The position numbers and the translations under genes are program-made. Under the pieces are notes generated by a model. That model was not told where the DNA came from, searched no databases, and was given only the letters and a program-made list of their open reading frames with translations. A stretch of 36,093 bases of DNA from contig SHZY01000055.1 in the NCBI GenBank assembly GCA_009692065.1, positions 1-36,093 of the forward strand. The letters run 5' to 3'. Below are positions 14,107-21,416 of this stretch, one piece after another; positions within the stretch are counted from its first letter, which is position 1; every line of letters starts with the position of its first letter. The DNA is from Gemmataceae bacterium. GTDB taxonomy: Bacteria; Planctomycetota; Planctomycetia; Gemmatales; Gemmataceae.

Positions 14107-15330
14107 ATGAAGCATCTTCTTTGCCTCGCCGTTGTAATTCTCCCGGTCGGCGCCATCCACGCCGACGATTGGCCCCAATGGCTCGGCCCGCGCCGCGACG
14201 GCGCCTCGACCGAAAAGGGGCTCCTCGATGCGTTTCCCAAAGGCGGCCCCAAGGTCGTCTGGGATCGCGACGTCGGCGAAGGCTTTAGCGGTCAGGTCAT
14301 CGCCGGCGATCGGCTCATCCTCTTCCACCGCGTCGACGCCGAAGAGATCGTCGAATGCCTGCACGCCGGAACCGGCAAGCTGCAGTGGAAAGTCACCTAT
14401 CCAACCGAATATCAAGACCAGCTCGGCAAAGGCAACGGCCCGCGCTCGACCCCCGTCATCAGCGGCGACAAGGTCGTCACTCTCGGCGCCGAAGGGACGC
14501 TCCACTGCCTGACTCTGGAGGACGGCAAGAAACTCTGGTCACGCTCCCTTACCAAGGATTACAAGACGCCTCTCGGCTATTTCGGCATCGGCACCTCCCC
14601 CATCGTCGAGCAAGGCCTGGTGCTCATCAACGTCGGCGGGCCGAAAGCCGGCATCGTCGCCTTCGATCTCAAGGACGGCAAGGAAGCGTGGAAGGCGACC
14701 GACGATCCGCCCAGCTACTCCTCGCCGGTGGTGACGACGGTGGACGGGGCCCGCCGAGCTGTTTTCTTCACACGCACCGGCGCCGTTGTGCTCGATCCCA
14801 AGACCGGCGCTGTGCTCTACTCCAAGCGCTGGCGGGCGCGCTACGACGCCTCGGTCAACGCAGCCACGCCGCTCATCATCGGCAACCAGGCGTTCCTCTC
14901 CACCAGCTACGAAACGGGGGCTCTCCTGCTTAAACTCAAGAAGAACGGCGCCGACGAGGTGTGGACCGACGAGAGCATCATGTCAAACCATTACAACACG
15001 TGCATCTACTACGATGGCCATCTCTACGGTTTCGACGGCCGGCAAGAGGCGGGCCCGAACCTTCGCTGCGTCGATCTGACGGCTAAGAAGGTGAAGTGGG
15101 AACAGGACCGCTTCGGCTGCGGCACGATGATTCATGCCGACGGCAAGCTGATCGTGTTGACGGAGAAAGGCGACCTGTGCCTGGTGCAAGCGACGCCGGC
15201 GGCGTTCCGTGAGACTGCGCGGGTGCGACTGATGGAGGCGGGGCCGTGCCGGGCGCAGATTGCGTTGGCCAACGGGCGATTGTATGCACGCGATCAGAAG
15301 AAGTTGGTGTGCGTCGATCTCAGAAAGTGA
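14107..15330 (+). CDS. Secreted PQQ-type beta-propeller protein
   Basis: A signal peptide (1-19, ending IHADD) is followed by the planctomycete hallmark DWPQWLGPRRDGAS. The body (about 40-407) consists of propeller blades of the PQQ/BamB type, visible as repeated LHCLTLEDGKKLWSRSL, IVAFDLKDGKEAWKAT, VVLDPKTGAVLYSKRW and LYGFDGRQEAGPNLRCVDL. BamB-like assembly roles and quinoprotein dehydrogenases share this fold; there is no catalytic disulfide or metal motif, so an enzyme is not indicated. It probably works in the periplasm as a binding or scaffold protein. Internal ATG 14107 is chosen over 14077 because of the signal peptide and the AAAGGG eight bases upstream. The preceding SUMF1 gene may be in the same transcript. 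Confidence 0.87.
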   Translation: MKHLLCLAVVILPVGAIHADDWPQWLGPRRDGASTEKGLLDAFPKGGPKVVWDRDVGEGFSGQVIAGDRLILFHRVDAEEIVECLHAGTGKLQWKVTYPTEYQDQLGKGNGPRSTPVISGDKVVTLGAEGTLHCLTLEDGKKLWSRSLTKDYKTPLGYFGIGTSPIVEQGLVLINVGGPKAGIVAFDLKDGKEAWKATDDPPSYSSPVVTTVDGARRAVFFTRTGAVVLDPKTGAVLYSKRWRARYDASVNAATPLIIGNQAFLSTSYETGALLLKLKKNGADEVWTDESIMSNHYNTCIYYDGHLYGFDGRQEAGPNLRCVDLTAKKVKWEQDRFGCGTMIHADGKLIVLTEKGDLCLVQATPAAFRETARVRLMEAGPCRAQIALANGRLYARDQKKLVCVDLRK

Positions 15331-15339
15331 GTCAGGAAA

Positions 15340-15363
15340 GCCCAGGGACGCCCGTCCCTGGGC
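15340..15363 (+). terminator. Perfect hairpin after the PQQ propeller gene
   Basis: An 11-base perfect inverted repeat (15340-15350 GCCCAGGGACG, 15353-15363) lies ten bases after the stop, between convergent genes. There is no T-run, so it may be a weak or bidirectional terminator, or a dispersed repeat: the GCCCAGGGA arm recurs in the palindrome at 27921. Confidence 0.5.
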
Positions 15364-15383
15364 CTGGGCAAATTGCTACTTCG

Positions 15384-16080
15384 CTATCTGGCAGCGCTGC
15401 GCAACTTGTCGATGATCTCCCCGTCGAACTTGCTTGAGGAATCGTAGCGCCGTTGCCCATGTCGATCGTGAACTGGTGCAGGCCGGTGTGGTAAGCCTTG
15501 TGCTTGGCCAGGAAGTTGCTGACGCCGGTGTCCCACACCTTGGTCGTCGGGATGCTGAATTTCCACTCTTCCCCCTCCTTGACCAGTTCGATGCCTTTCG
15601 TGAATACGTCGGGCGGGCCAAGAACGTTGTTGAACATCGACCAGCCAGGTCCTTTGCGTCCGTGGCAAGCTGCGCCTGGGTCAGCATGCCCGGGTTCTTG
15701 AGATTGAGCAACTGCCATTCAAAAGACCCGAAGGTCTTCCCTTTGGCAGTTTCCTTGGGGACCGGGCCGACCTTGAAGTTCAGCGGGAACGGATCGAGCT
15801 TGTGCAGGATGATCTGCAGCTTGTCGCTGACGATGCCGTCCTTGTCGCCAAAAGCGCGAATCTGGTCGATGTCGGCCCCCAACTCAGCAGCGCCGGCGTG
15901 CGTGCGGGTCAGGTATTCCGCGTAGTCCTTGGTGCAGTAGTAAGCCGCATTCTTGTAGTTGCGGGCCTGGATGGCCGTGCGGAACTGATCCATGGCCTCG
16001 GCCGGCATCTTGGCTGCAGTATAGCCCTGCGCGACACGGCCAATTCCTTGTTGAAGGTGTCCTTGCTGAACTACCCTACG
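15384..16080 (-). pseudogene. Frameshifted NTF2-like protein gene
   Basis: The protein reads continuously only by changing frame. Frame 1 gives MPAEAMDQFRTAIQARNYKN to KNPGMLTQAQLATDAKDLAG. Near 15641-15650 it moves to frame 2, WSMFNNVLGPPDVFTKG to HQFTIDMGNG. Near 15445-15452 it moves to frame 3, YDSSSKFDGEIIDKLRSAAR and stop. The segments join into one plausible alpha+beta, NTF2/DUF4878-like protein. The 5' end is also lost: no signal peptide or family-like start, and upstream sequence is palindromic repeat. A third shift near 16030 is possible (SKDTFNKELAVSR in another frame). Natural decay is likeliest; assembly errors would also explain it. Confidence 0.75.
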
Positions 16081-16097
16081 CCATCCAGCCGCCGATT

Positions 16098-16200
16098 GTG
16101 GCACGGTCTCCTGACCGTGCCACCGACCCGACCGAAGGTCTCCTGAAACGCCGTGAGACGTGCGGTCGAACTGGGTGGCACGGTCGGGAGACGGCGCCAC
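16098..16200. repeat. GGTGGCACGGTC palindrome cluster
   Basis: A perfect hairpin with 11-base arms (16098-16108 GTGGCACGGTC and 16113-16123, loop TCCT) is followed about 50 bases later by a second, degenerate unit (16175-16200, GTGGCACGGTC again at its left arm). Between them are further GACCGAAGGTCTCCTG fragments. The cluster lies at the destroyed 5' end of the pseudogene and next to the stop of the TPR-alphaCTD gene. Confidence 0.75.
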
Positions 16201-16249
16201 AACGCGCTTTGGAAGTGAATTGCGAGCGCCAAGCGAAGATCGGGATTCG

Positions 16250-17590
16250 TTAGTCACCGCGCAGGTTCAGGCCCATTTGCCGGAGCTTTTCACGCACTTC
16301 GTTGAGCGAGGTCATGCCGAAATTCTTGGCTTCGAGCAGCTCGTCGGCCGTGCACACGATCAACTCGCCTATGGCGGCAATCCCCAGGCGGTTCATGCAC
16401 TTGCGGGCCCGAACCGACAGGTTCAGGTCGCTCACCGGCTTGTTAAGGACGGCCTGTTCCGCCTCGCTCAACTGGGTTGTGGGCATGAAGCGTCGCTCCA
16501 CGTTGGCGCCCTGCTCGAGCGCTTGGCCGACGCGCAAGCTTTTGGCGCCGAGGATCAGCTTGATCTCGTTCAGCGATGTCTCGCCGAAATTTTTGCTGCT
16601 CAAGAGCTGCGGTTCGCTGACGCGCGTCAGGTCGCCCAGCGTGCGGATATTCATCTTCTTGAGGCAATTGCGGCTGCGCACCGACAATTCAAAGTCGGTG
16701 ATCGGTATCTCCAGCACCTGATTGAACTTGCTGCTGGCGAGTTCGGCCTCGGGATTGTAGTACATCGTCAGCGAGGCTTCCGCATCCTTGAGGAATAACC
16801 GGGCTTGTTCCTGGTGCGGGTCGGCGTGCAGAATGCGGCGATAGCAATCGACAGCCTTGTCGTACTTGTCCGAGTCCTCGTAGAGGATGCCGAGGTTCAT
16901 GAGCAAGCCCATGTGGATAGGCGGGTGAGTCATGCAGCGTTCGTAGAAGTCGATGGCTTCGTCGTCATTGCCGGCCAGGTCGTTGGAGTGACCGAGCTGA
17001 AAGAGGGCGCCGGTGTGGCTCGGATCGAGCTCGACCGCCTTCTCGAAGTGATGAATGGCCTTGTCGCGCACGCCTTCGAGGACGAAGCAGCAACCGACCT
17101 GAAAGTGATACTCGGGATTGTGCGTGGCCTGGCTTTCGAGTTCCCTCAAGACGGTGCGTGCCTGCGCGACGTCCCCTTTGAGGCGATGAATGCCTGCTCG
17201 CTGCAGCTTGACCTGGTTGGTATTGTAGCCAGTCTTTTCGGCCTTCTCGAATGCCTTGAACGCCTCGTCGAGCAGTTGCTTTTCCAGTAGGGCCTTGCCG
17301 AGGTAAAAGTTTGCGAGCGCGCCTTCGGCAAGCTTGAAGTTTTCGATGGCGTCGACGAGATGGCCAATGAAGTACTGGGCAATACCGAGCTTGAGGTGCC
17401 AGCGTTTGCCTAGAGGAGTGCCGGCGTTGGCCTCGACCTTTTTCTTGAGCGCCTCGGCTGATTCCCGCAAGGAGCGGTACTGCGTCTTGCCCTGGGCCAG
17501 ACCGCTGCGCAATTTCTCAACGGTGCCGGCGTCGCAGTCCTCGCGTTCGACCATCAGCGCCTTCAAGTCAATCAAGATCGTGTCCACCAT
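16250..17590 (-). CDS. TPR protein with two RNA polymerase alpha C-terminal domains
   Basis: No signal peptide; cytoplasmic. Residues 60-275 are six or so TPR units (for example NPEYHFQVGCCFVLEGVRDKAI, ELDPSHTGALFQLGHSNDLA). The C-terminus holds two RNA polymerase alpha CTDs: repeat 1 at about 295-358 (ITDFELSVRSRNCLKKMNIR, then NFGETSLNEIK) and repeat 2 at about 384-446 (VSDLNLSVRARKCMNRLGI, then NFGMTSLNEVR). In E. coli alpha these helices contact DNA and activators. Arg265 is kept in both repeats; Asn268 is kept in repeat 1 and is Lys in repeat 2; the Gly296/Ser299 positions are kept. ATG 17590 (446 residues) has GGAAGG upstream and a 39-base leader from the predicted promoter; ATG 17620 would leave almost no leader. 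It may act on transcription through UP-like DNA or activators, with the TPRs as partner dock. Function is inference. Confidence 0.87.
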   Translation of the reverse strand: MVDTILIDLKALMVEREDCDAGTVEKLRSGLAQGKTQYRSLRESAEALKKKVEANAGTPLGKRWHLKLGIAQYFIGHLVDAIENFKLAEGALANFYLGKALLEKQLLDEAFKAFEKAEKTGYNTNQVKLQRAGIHRLKGDVAQARTVLRELESQATHNPEYHFQVGCCFVLEGVRDKAIHHFEKAVELDPSHTGALFQLGHSNDLAGNDDEAIDFYERCMTHPPIHMGLLMNLGILYEDSDKYDKAVDCYRRILHADPHQEQARLFLKDAEASLTMYYNPEAELASSKFNQVLEIPITDFELSVRSRNCLKKMNIRTLGDLTRVSEPQLLSSKNFGETSLNEIKLILGAKSLRVGQALEQGANVERRFMPTTQLSEAEQAVLNKPVSDLNLSVRARKCMNRLGIAAIGELIVCTADELLEAKNFGMTSLNEVREKLRQMGLNLRGD

Positions 17591-17636
17591 CTTGGTCGTA
17601 CCTTCCGCGTTTGGAGTCATGTGGGGTCAAAACGAT

Positions 17637-17665
17637 AATATAATCAGCAACGGGGTGAAACGCAA
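17637..17665 (-). promoter_or_regulatory. Sigma70-type promoter of the TPR-alphaCTD gene
   Basis: On the minus strand, TTGCGT (17660-17665) and TATATT (17637-17642) are 17 bases apart. The predicted start of transcription, near 17629, leaves a leader of about 39 bases to ATG 17590. On the plus strand the same AT-rich block contains a perfect TATAAT (17639-17644), which could serve the divergent methyltransferase gene, though without a good -35. Confidence 0.5.
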
Positions 17666-17690
17666 GGGCCGCGCCATGTAGGGGACTATT

Positions 17691-17728
17691 CGTTTAGCGC
17701 CCGCGGGGCGCCGCGCGGGCGCTAAACG
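17691..17728. repeat. TTTAGCG-family palindrome, copy 4, between divergent genes
   Basis: Perfect 15-base arms (17691-17705 CGTTTAGCGCCCGCG and 17714-17728) with an 8-base loop. It is in the shared upstream region of two divergent genes, 17 bases before the ATG of the methyltransferase gene. It therefore cannot be a terminator for either neighbour; it would form a hairpin in the leader of the methyltransferase mRNA. Confidence 0.87.
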
Positions 17729-17744
17729 AGGATCGCGAAACACC

Positions 17745-18857
17745 ATGCCTGCCGACCGACGAACCGAACTCCCCTCCTGCTACGCCATGGTCCACGAAGG
17801 GCTCGAAGACCTCGCGGGGGCGGAGATCGCGCAGACGCTCGGCGGCAAGATCAAACGCGCGGGCAACGGCATCGTCGTCTTTCGGCTCGACGATATTGAC
17901 CGCTCCATCCTGCAATTGCGCACTACCGAGGACGTGTTCCTCTACGCCTGGGGTACCGACGAGCTCAGCTACCGCGCCAAGGATCTCGAAAGCATCGAAC
18001 GCTGGACCGACCGCGTCCGCTGGGACTCGCTCCTGAAAATCCACCACGCCGTCACGCCGAAGCCGAAGGGAAAGACGACGTATCACTTCGTCACGCAAAT
18101 GTCCGGCGTACACGGCTATAGGCGCGTCGATGCGAAGAAAGCGATGATGCGCGGCTTGATCGGCAAATTACCCGGCAGTTGGCGCTATGCCGAAGAGAAT
18201 GCGTCGGTCGAAATCTGGCTGACGATCAACGGCGCGATGGCGGTGTGCGGCATGAGGCTTTCGGACAAGACGATGCGGCATCGCAGCTACAAGCACGAGC
18301 ATCTGCCGGCGTCGATCCGGCCAACGATCGCCGCCGTCATGGTGCGCCTCGCCGAGTTGAAGCCTGACCAGACTGTGCTCGACCCGATGTGCGGCGCCGG
18401 CACGCTCTTGGCCGAGGCGCACCTGAGCACCCGTGGCAAGAAGACAACCGCGGGGACCGATTGGCCTATGCGCTTCCTCGGCGGCGATCTCGATCCGAGC
18501 CACCTGCGGGCGGCCCAGGCGAATCTGCGGCGATTCGGCATTACCGACCTGCGCACCTGGGATGCACGCGAGTTGCCGCTGGAAGACGCTTCGATGGACC
18601 GCATCGTGTGCAATCCCCCCTTCGGGAAGCAATTGGAGACGCCGGAGGCCATCGGACCGCTCTACAAGCAAAGCGTGCGCGAAATGGATCGGGTCTTGCA
18701 TCCGGGCGGAAAAGCGGTTCTGATTGTAGCAGACGCCGCCGCCTTGCGCTCGGCGATCGAGCGAGTTGGCTGGAAGGAACAACGGCACGTGCAACTGCGC
18801 ATGCTGGGCCAGCGGGCGTTCATCGGGGTGTATCGCAAGCCGAGCGCGGGCGCGTGA
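17745..18857 (+). CDS. THUMP-domain RNA guanine-N2 methyltransferase
   Basis: The N-terminal part (about 10-165) fits the ferredoxin-like plus THUMP RNA-binding module (CYAMVHEGLEDLAGAEI; then VTPKPKGKTTYHFVTQMSGV). Residues 185-365 form a Rossmann methyltransferase: SAM loop DPMCGAGTLLAEA (213-225), GGDLDPSHLRAAQANLRR and catalytic NPPFG (290-294). This is the layout of TrmN/Trm14 (m2G6 of tRNA) and of the RlmL N-terminal methyltransferase. With 370 residues and no RlmK half, a TrmN-like tRNA enzyme is most likely. The leader holds a TTTAGCG palindrome close to the start, which might affect translation. The gene seems monocistronic. Confidence 0.88.
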   Translation: MPADRRTELPSCYAMVHEGLEDLAGAEIAQTLGGKIKRAGNGIVVFRLDDIDRSILQLRTTEDVFLYAWGTDELSYRAKDLESIERWTDRVRWDSLLKIHHAVTPKPKGKTTYHFVTQMSGVHGYRRVDAKKAMMRGLIGKLPGSWRYAEENASVEIWLTINGAMAVCGMRLSDKTMRHRSYKHEHLPASIRPTIAAVMVRLAELKPDQTVLDPMCGAGTLLAEAHLSTRGKKTTAGTDWPMRFLGGDLDPSHLRAAQANLRRFGITDLRTWDARELPLEDASMDRIVCNPPFGKQLETPEAIGPLYKQSVREMDRVLHPGGKAVLIVADAAALRSAIERVGWKEQRHVQLRMLGQRAFIGVYRKPSAGA

Positions 18858-18872
18858 GCCGTTGCAAGTTCG

Positions 18873-18948
18873 CCGCTTGCCGCCTAGCGCTCGCCGGGTG
18901 TATTCGATTGCCGCGGACTCCTCACTACGAGCGCTAAGCCACAAGCGG
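18873..18948. repeat. TTTAGCG-family palindrome, copy 5 (degenerate)
   Basis: The arms 18873-18893 (CCGCTTGCCGCCTAGCGCTCG) and 18928-18948 pair with a few mismatches near the middle. It lies between tandem plus-strand genes, 16 bases after the methyltransferase stop and 18 before the next start. The family cores CCGCTTG and TAGCGCTCG are kept. Confidence 0.75.
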
Positions 18949-18965
18949 CCAAACCGGGTAAACTC

Positions 18966-19847
18966 ATGTCAGAATTCGACACCGCGAATGCCCCCCCCCC
19001 GTCACCGCGCCAGGTGTTGCTGGGCTGCTTCATCCTCTTTCATCTAACCTTCATGATCGCCGCCAACCTGCTCGGCTACGCGATCTGGGTACCGAACCGG
19101 ACTTCCGACGAACCACGCAAGATTCTCAAGCAAGCGGCGCCGGATTTCGCCGGCAACACCGGACATGGCTGGGAATGGAGCACGCAGCTCGAAACCAATA
19201 TCCGCCGCTGGACGCAACTGACCTTGCAGGACCAGGAGTGGGCGTTGTTCACGAGCGCGGCCAAGGGGACCGGTTTTCCCTGCGTGATTCTGGTCTGGGA
19301 CGACGTTGACCCGAGCGAGCCTTTGCCGCCGGGCACGAAATATACCTACGACGAAAAGAACGGCATCCACCTTGACGCGACGTGGAACCCGCCCAGCGAT
19401 GCGGAACCTCCGCTGCGCGTCGAACTGCTCTTGTCCCGGAACGAACCGAAGGACGTTGACTCCTTCGTGCGCATCAGCAATTGCCGCGTGCGCCGCTACG
19501 AAGGGCCATTGTTCATCAATCTGCAGCCCTACGACGGCGAGGAGTACGGCACGCTGGCGGCCCGGATCAGTAGCTCGCTGCACACCCAGGTGAAAGACTA
19601 TCACGATCAGCACCTGGCTTACATGCGCTGGCGCCTAAAAGAATGGACGGACGCCCATCCACACGAGCCTGCCCCAAAACAAATTCTCTTGTTCCAGCGA
19701 TTTTACCGCATCCACAAACCCGATGAGGAGCGCGGCTGGCAGCGTGCCTTGTATCCGATTGCCCGCTGGCTCCCCGATGGGCCAAAAACGGGGTACGTGC
19801 TGGATTATTTCGACTACCGAGACCGACAGTTTCTGCCGGCAAAATAA
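18966..19847 (+). CDS. Membrane-anchored protein of unknown function, HTTM partner
   Basis: The 293-residue product starts with a short polar segment and one transmembrane helix (about 17-42, VLLGCFILFHLTFMIAANLL), leaving a large domain, probably periplasmic (43-293). That domain is rich in Trp, Tyr and acidic residues and reads as mixed alpha/beta; I see no known motif. Its stop overlaps the next gene's start by one base (TAATG), so translation of the two is coupled and the products likely work together. Similar single-helix partners accompany HTTM proteins elsewhere, to my knowledge without an assigned role. No Shine-Dalgarno stands out at the ATG. Confidence 0.75.
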   Translation: MSEFDTANAPPPSPRQVLLGCFILFHLTFMIAANLLGYAIWVPNRTSDEPRKILKQAAPDFAGNTGHGWEWSTQLETNIRRWTQLTLQDQEWALFTSAAKGTGFPCVILVWDDVDPSEPLPPGTKYTYDEKNGIHLDATWNPPSDAEPPLRVELLLSRNEPKDVDSFVRISNCRVRRYEGPLFINLQPYDGEEYGTLAARISSSLHTQVKDYHDQHLAYMRWRLKEWTDAHPHEPAPKQILLFQRFYRIHKPDEERGWQRALYPIARWLPDGPKTGYVLDYFDYRDRQFLPAK

Positions 19848-21268
19848 TGAGTGCTGACACGCCACACGCCGGCCAAACTGTCGGCATTGCGCCTTGGCTG
19901 CCCTGGCCACTCTCCGCCTCCGCCGCGTGGACCGAACCCGTGCGCGCCGAGCGACTCGCCGTCTTCCGCATCGGCGTCGCTGCCTGCCTGATCTTCGATG
20001 TCGCTTACAACTATGCCCCGGAAACCCTCGCCTACTTCGGCAAGGACGGCCTGTGCGACCCCACCACCTTCGCCTGGCGATTCCAGGGACCACGGGCAAC
20101 CTGGTCGCTCCTGCGCGGCGTCGGCGACGGGGCGACGCAGTACCTCGCCCTCAGCTGCTGGATCGCCCTTACGTTGTGGATTCTCGGCACTTCGTTCTTG
20201 CGGCTGCTCTTCGTACACAAGAACCCGCCCGCGCAGGATCGCACCGGCGTCGCCATCTTCCTGTGGATATTTGCGTTCGTCTGGTATTCCGCCAGCCTGT
20301 GGTCACAGATGATTGCGGCCAAGGACATCAGCCACCTCGCCTGGGTCGTGCCGCTGCTTGGGTTTTCGGCATCGTGTCTTTTCAACACGCTCGATGTTGC
20401 CACCCGATTGCGCGATCCCGATCACCACATCCCCTGGATGAAGCTGCTGTTCGCCATGTTGACCAGCATGGCCTGCGTCGTCGTGGGCTACCTGCTTTGG
20501 GAGTTCCTCGACGTGCAGAATCTGGTCGTCGATACCGACAATCTGGACGAGACGGCCTGGTGGCTGCGGGCGTTGCGCTCCTGGCAGGAGGACAAGTTAT
20601 TGCTGGTGATGTCGATGTCGGCCTGGATCGGCTGTGGCGTCTTGTTGCTGCTGGGTTATGCAACGCGTTTCGCGGCCATAGCGACCTGGTTTTTGTCGAT
20701 GTCGTTCGCCAGCGCCAACCCGTATCTCGACAACGCCGGCGACACGATTCGCCTGATTTTGCTGTTCTATCTGATGCTCTGCCCGTGCGGGGCGGCGTGG
20801 TCGATTGACGCCCTGTTCCGCCGGCGCACCGGACCGGTCTACGTGTATCCCTGGCCCATCTGCCTTCTCTTCGCGCAAATGATTTTCATGTACTGGATGA
20901 ACGGCCTCTACAAGCTTTTTGGCGAAACCTGGACGAAGGAAGGCACTAGCCTGTACTACGTCATGGGCGATGTGGTGCTGACGCGTTTCTCGCAAAAGTC
21001 GGTGCCGCTGTCGCAGGAGGTCTACCTTCAAATCACGCAGATGATGACGTGGAGCATCCTGGCGTGGGAGGTGTCGTTTCCACTTCTAGTGATTTTCAAA
21101 TGGCCGCGGCGGTTCGCCCTTTTTGCTGGCGTCATGTTCCACCTCGGCATTTTCGCATCGATGGAGCTGGGCGGCTTCGTGCCGTATGCCCTGTGCATGT
21201 ATCTGCCGTTCCTGCCGTGGGGCGAGTTTAGCCGCTCGCCTCGGCCGAGCGAGCCTCCACCCCTTTGA
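19847..21268 (+). CDS. HTTM (gamma-carboxylase-like) membrane protein
   Basis: This 473-residue protein has about ten hydrophobic helices. It matches the HTTM family, related to the membrane part of vitamin K-dependent gamma-glutamyl carboxylase: RAERLAVFRIGVAACLIFDV (helix 1), YATRFAAIATWFLSMSFASA, NPYLDNAGDTIRLILLFYLM, then YWMNGLYKLFGETWTKEGTSL, and GVMFHLGIFASMELGGFVPY near the end. HTTM proteins without the lumenal carboxylase domain have no proven reaction. The N-terminus overlaps the stop of the partner gene by one base. A small perfect hairpin (21276-21297) follows the stop by seven bases. Confidence 0.85.
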   Translation: MSADTPHAGQTVGIAPWLPWPLSASAAWTEPVRAERLAVFRIGVAACLIFDVAYNYAPETLAYFGKDGLCDPTTFAWRFQGPRATWSLLRGVGDGATQYLALSCWIALTLWILGTSFLRLLFVHKNPPAQDRTGVAIFLWIFAFVWYSASLWSQMIAAKDISHLAWVVPLLGFSASCLFNTLDVATRLRDPDHHIPWMKLLFAMLTSMACVVVGYLLWEFLDVQNLVVDTDNLDETAWWLRALRSWQEDKLLLVMSMSAWIGCGVLLLLGYATRFAAIATWFLSMSFASANPYLDNAGDTIRLILLFYLMLCPCGAAWSIDALFRRRTGPVYVYPWPICLLFAQMIFMYWMNGLYKLFGETWTKEGTSLYYVMGDVVLTRFSQKSVPLSQEVYLQITQMMTWSILAWEVSFPLLVIFKWPRRFALFAGVMFHLGIFASMELGGFVPYALCMYLPFLPWGEFSRSPRPSEPPPL

Positions 21269-21275
21269 AAACGTT

Positions 21276-21297
21276 GGACAGGATTGGAATCCTGTCC
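21276..21297 (+). terminator. Hairpin after the HTTM gene
   Basis: Perfect 10-base arms, GGACAGGATT and AATCCTGTCC, with a two-base loop, lie seven bases after the stop. No T-run follows. It may stabilise or end the transcript, or be a dispersed palindrome. Confidence 0.45.
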
Positions 21298-21416
21298 CGC
21301 GCCCGTCGGCGTCCTGCATGAGAACGAAACGACAGTTAATCCTTGACACGAAGGCCAAACTTGCACAAGATGAGGGTACACAGCCCCCCGTGTTCTTAAC
21401 CTCCAGGAGAAATGGC

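Noticed and set aside
21123-21416. Upstream in-frame extension of the DUF3500 gene
   Set aside because: It overlaps the end of the HTTM gene in another frame; the Tat signal and AGGAGA site place the start at 21417.
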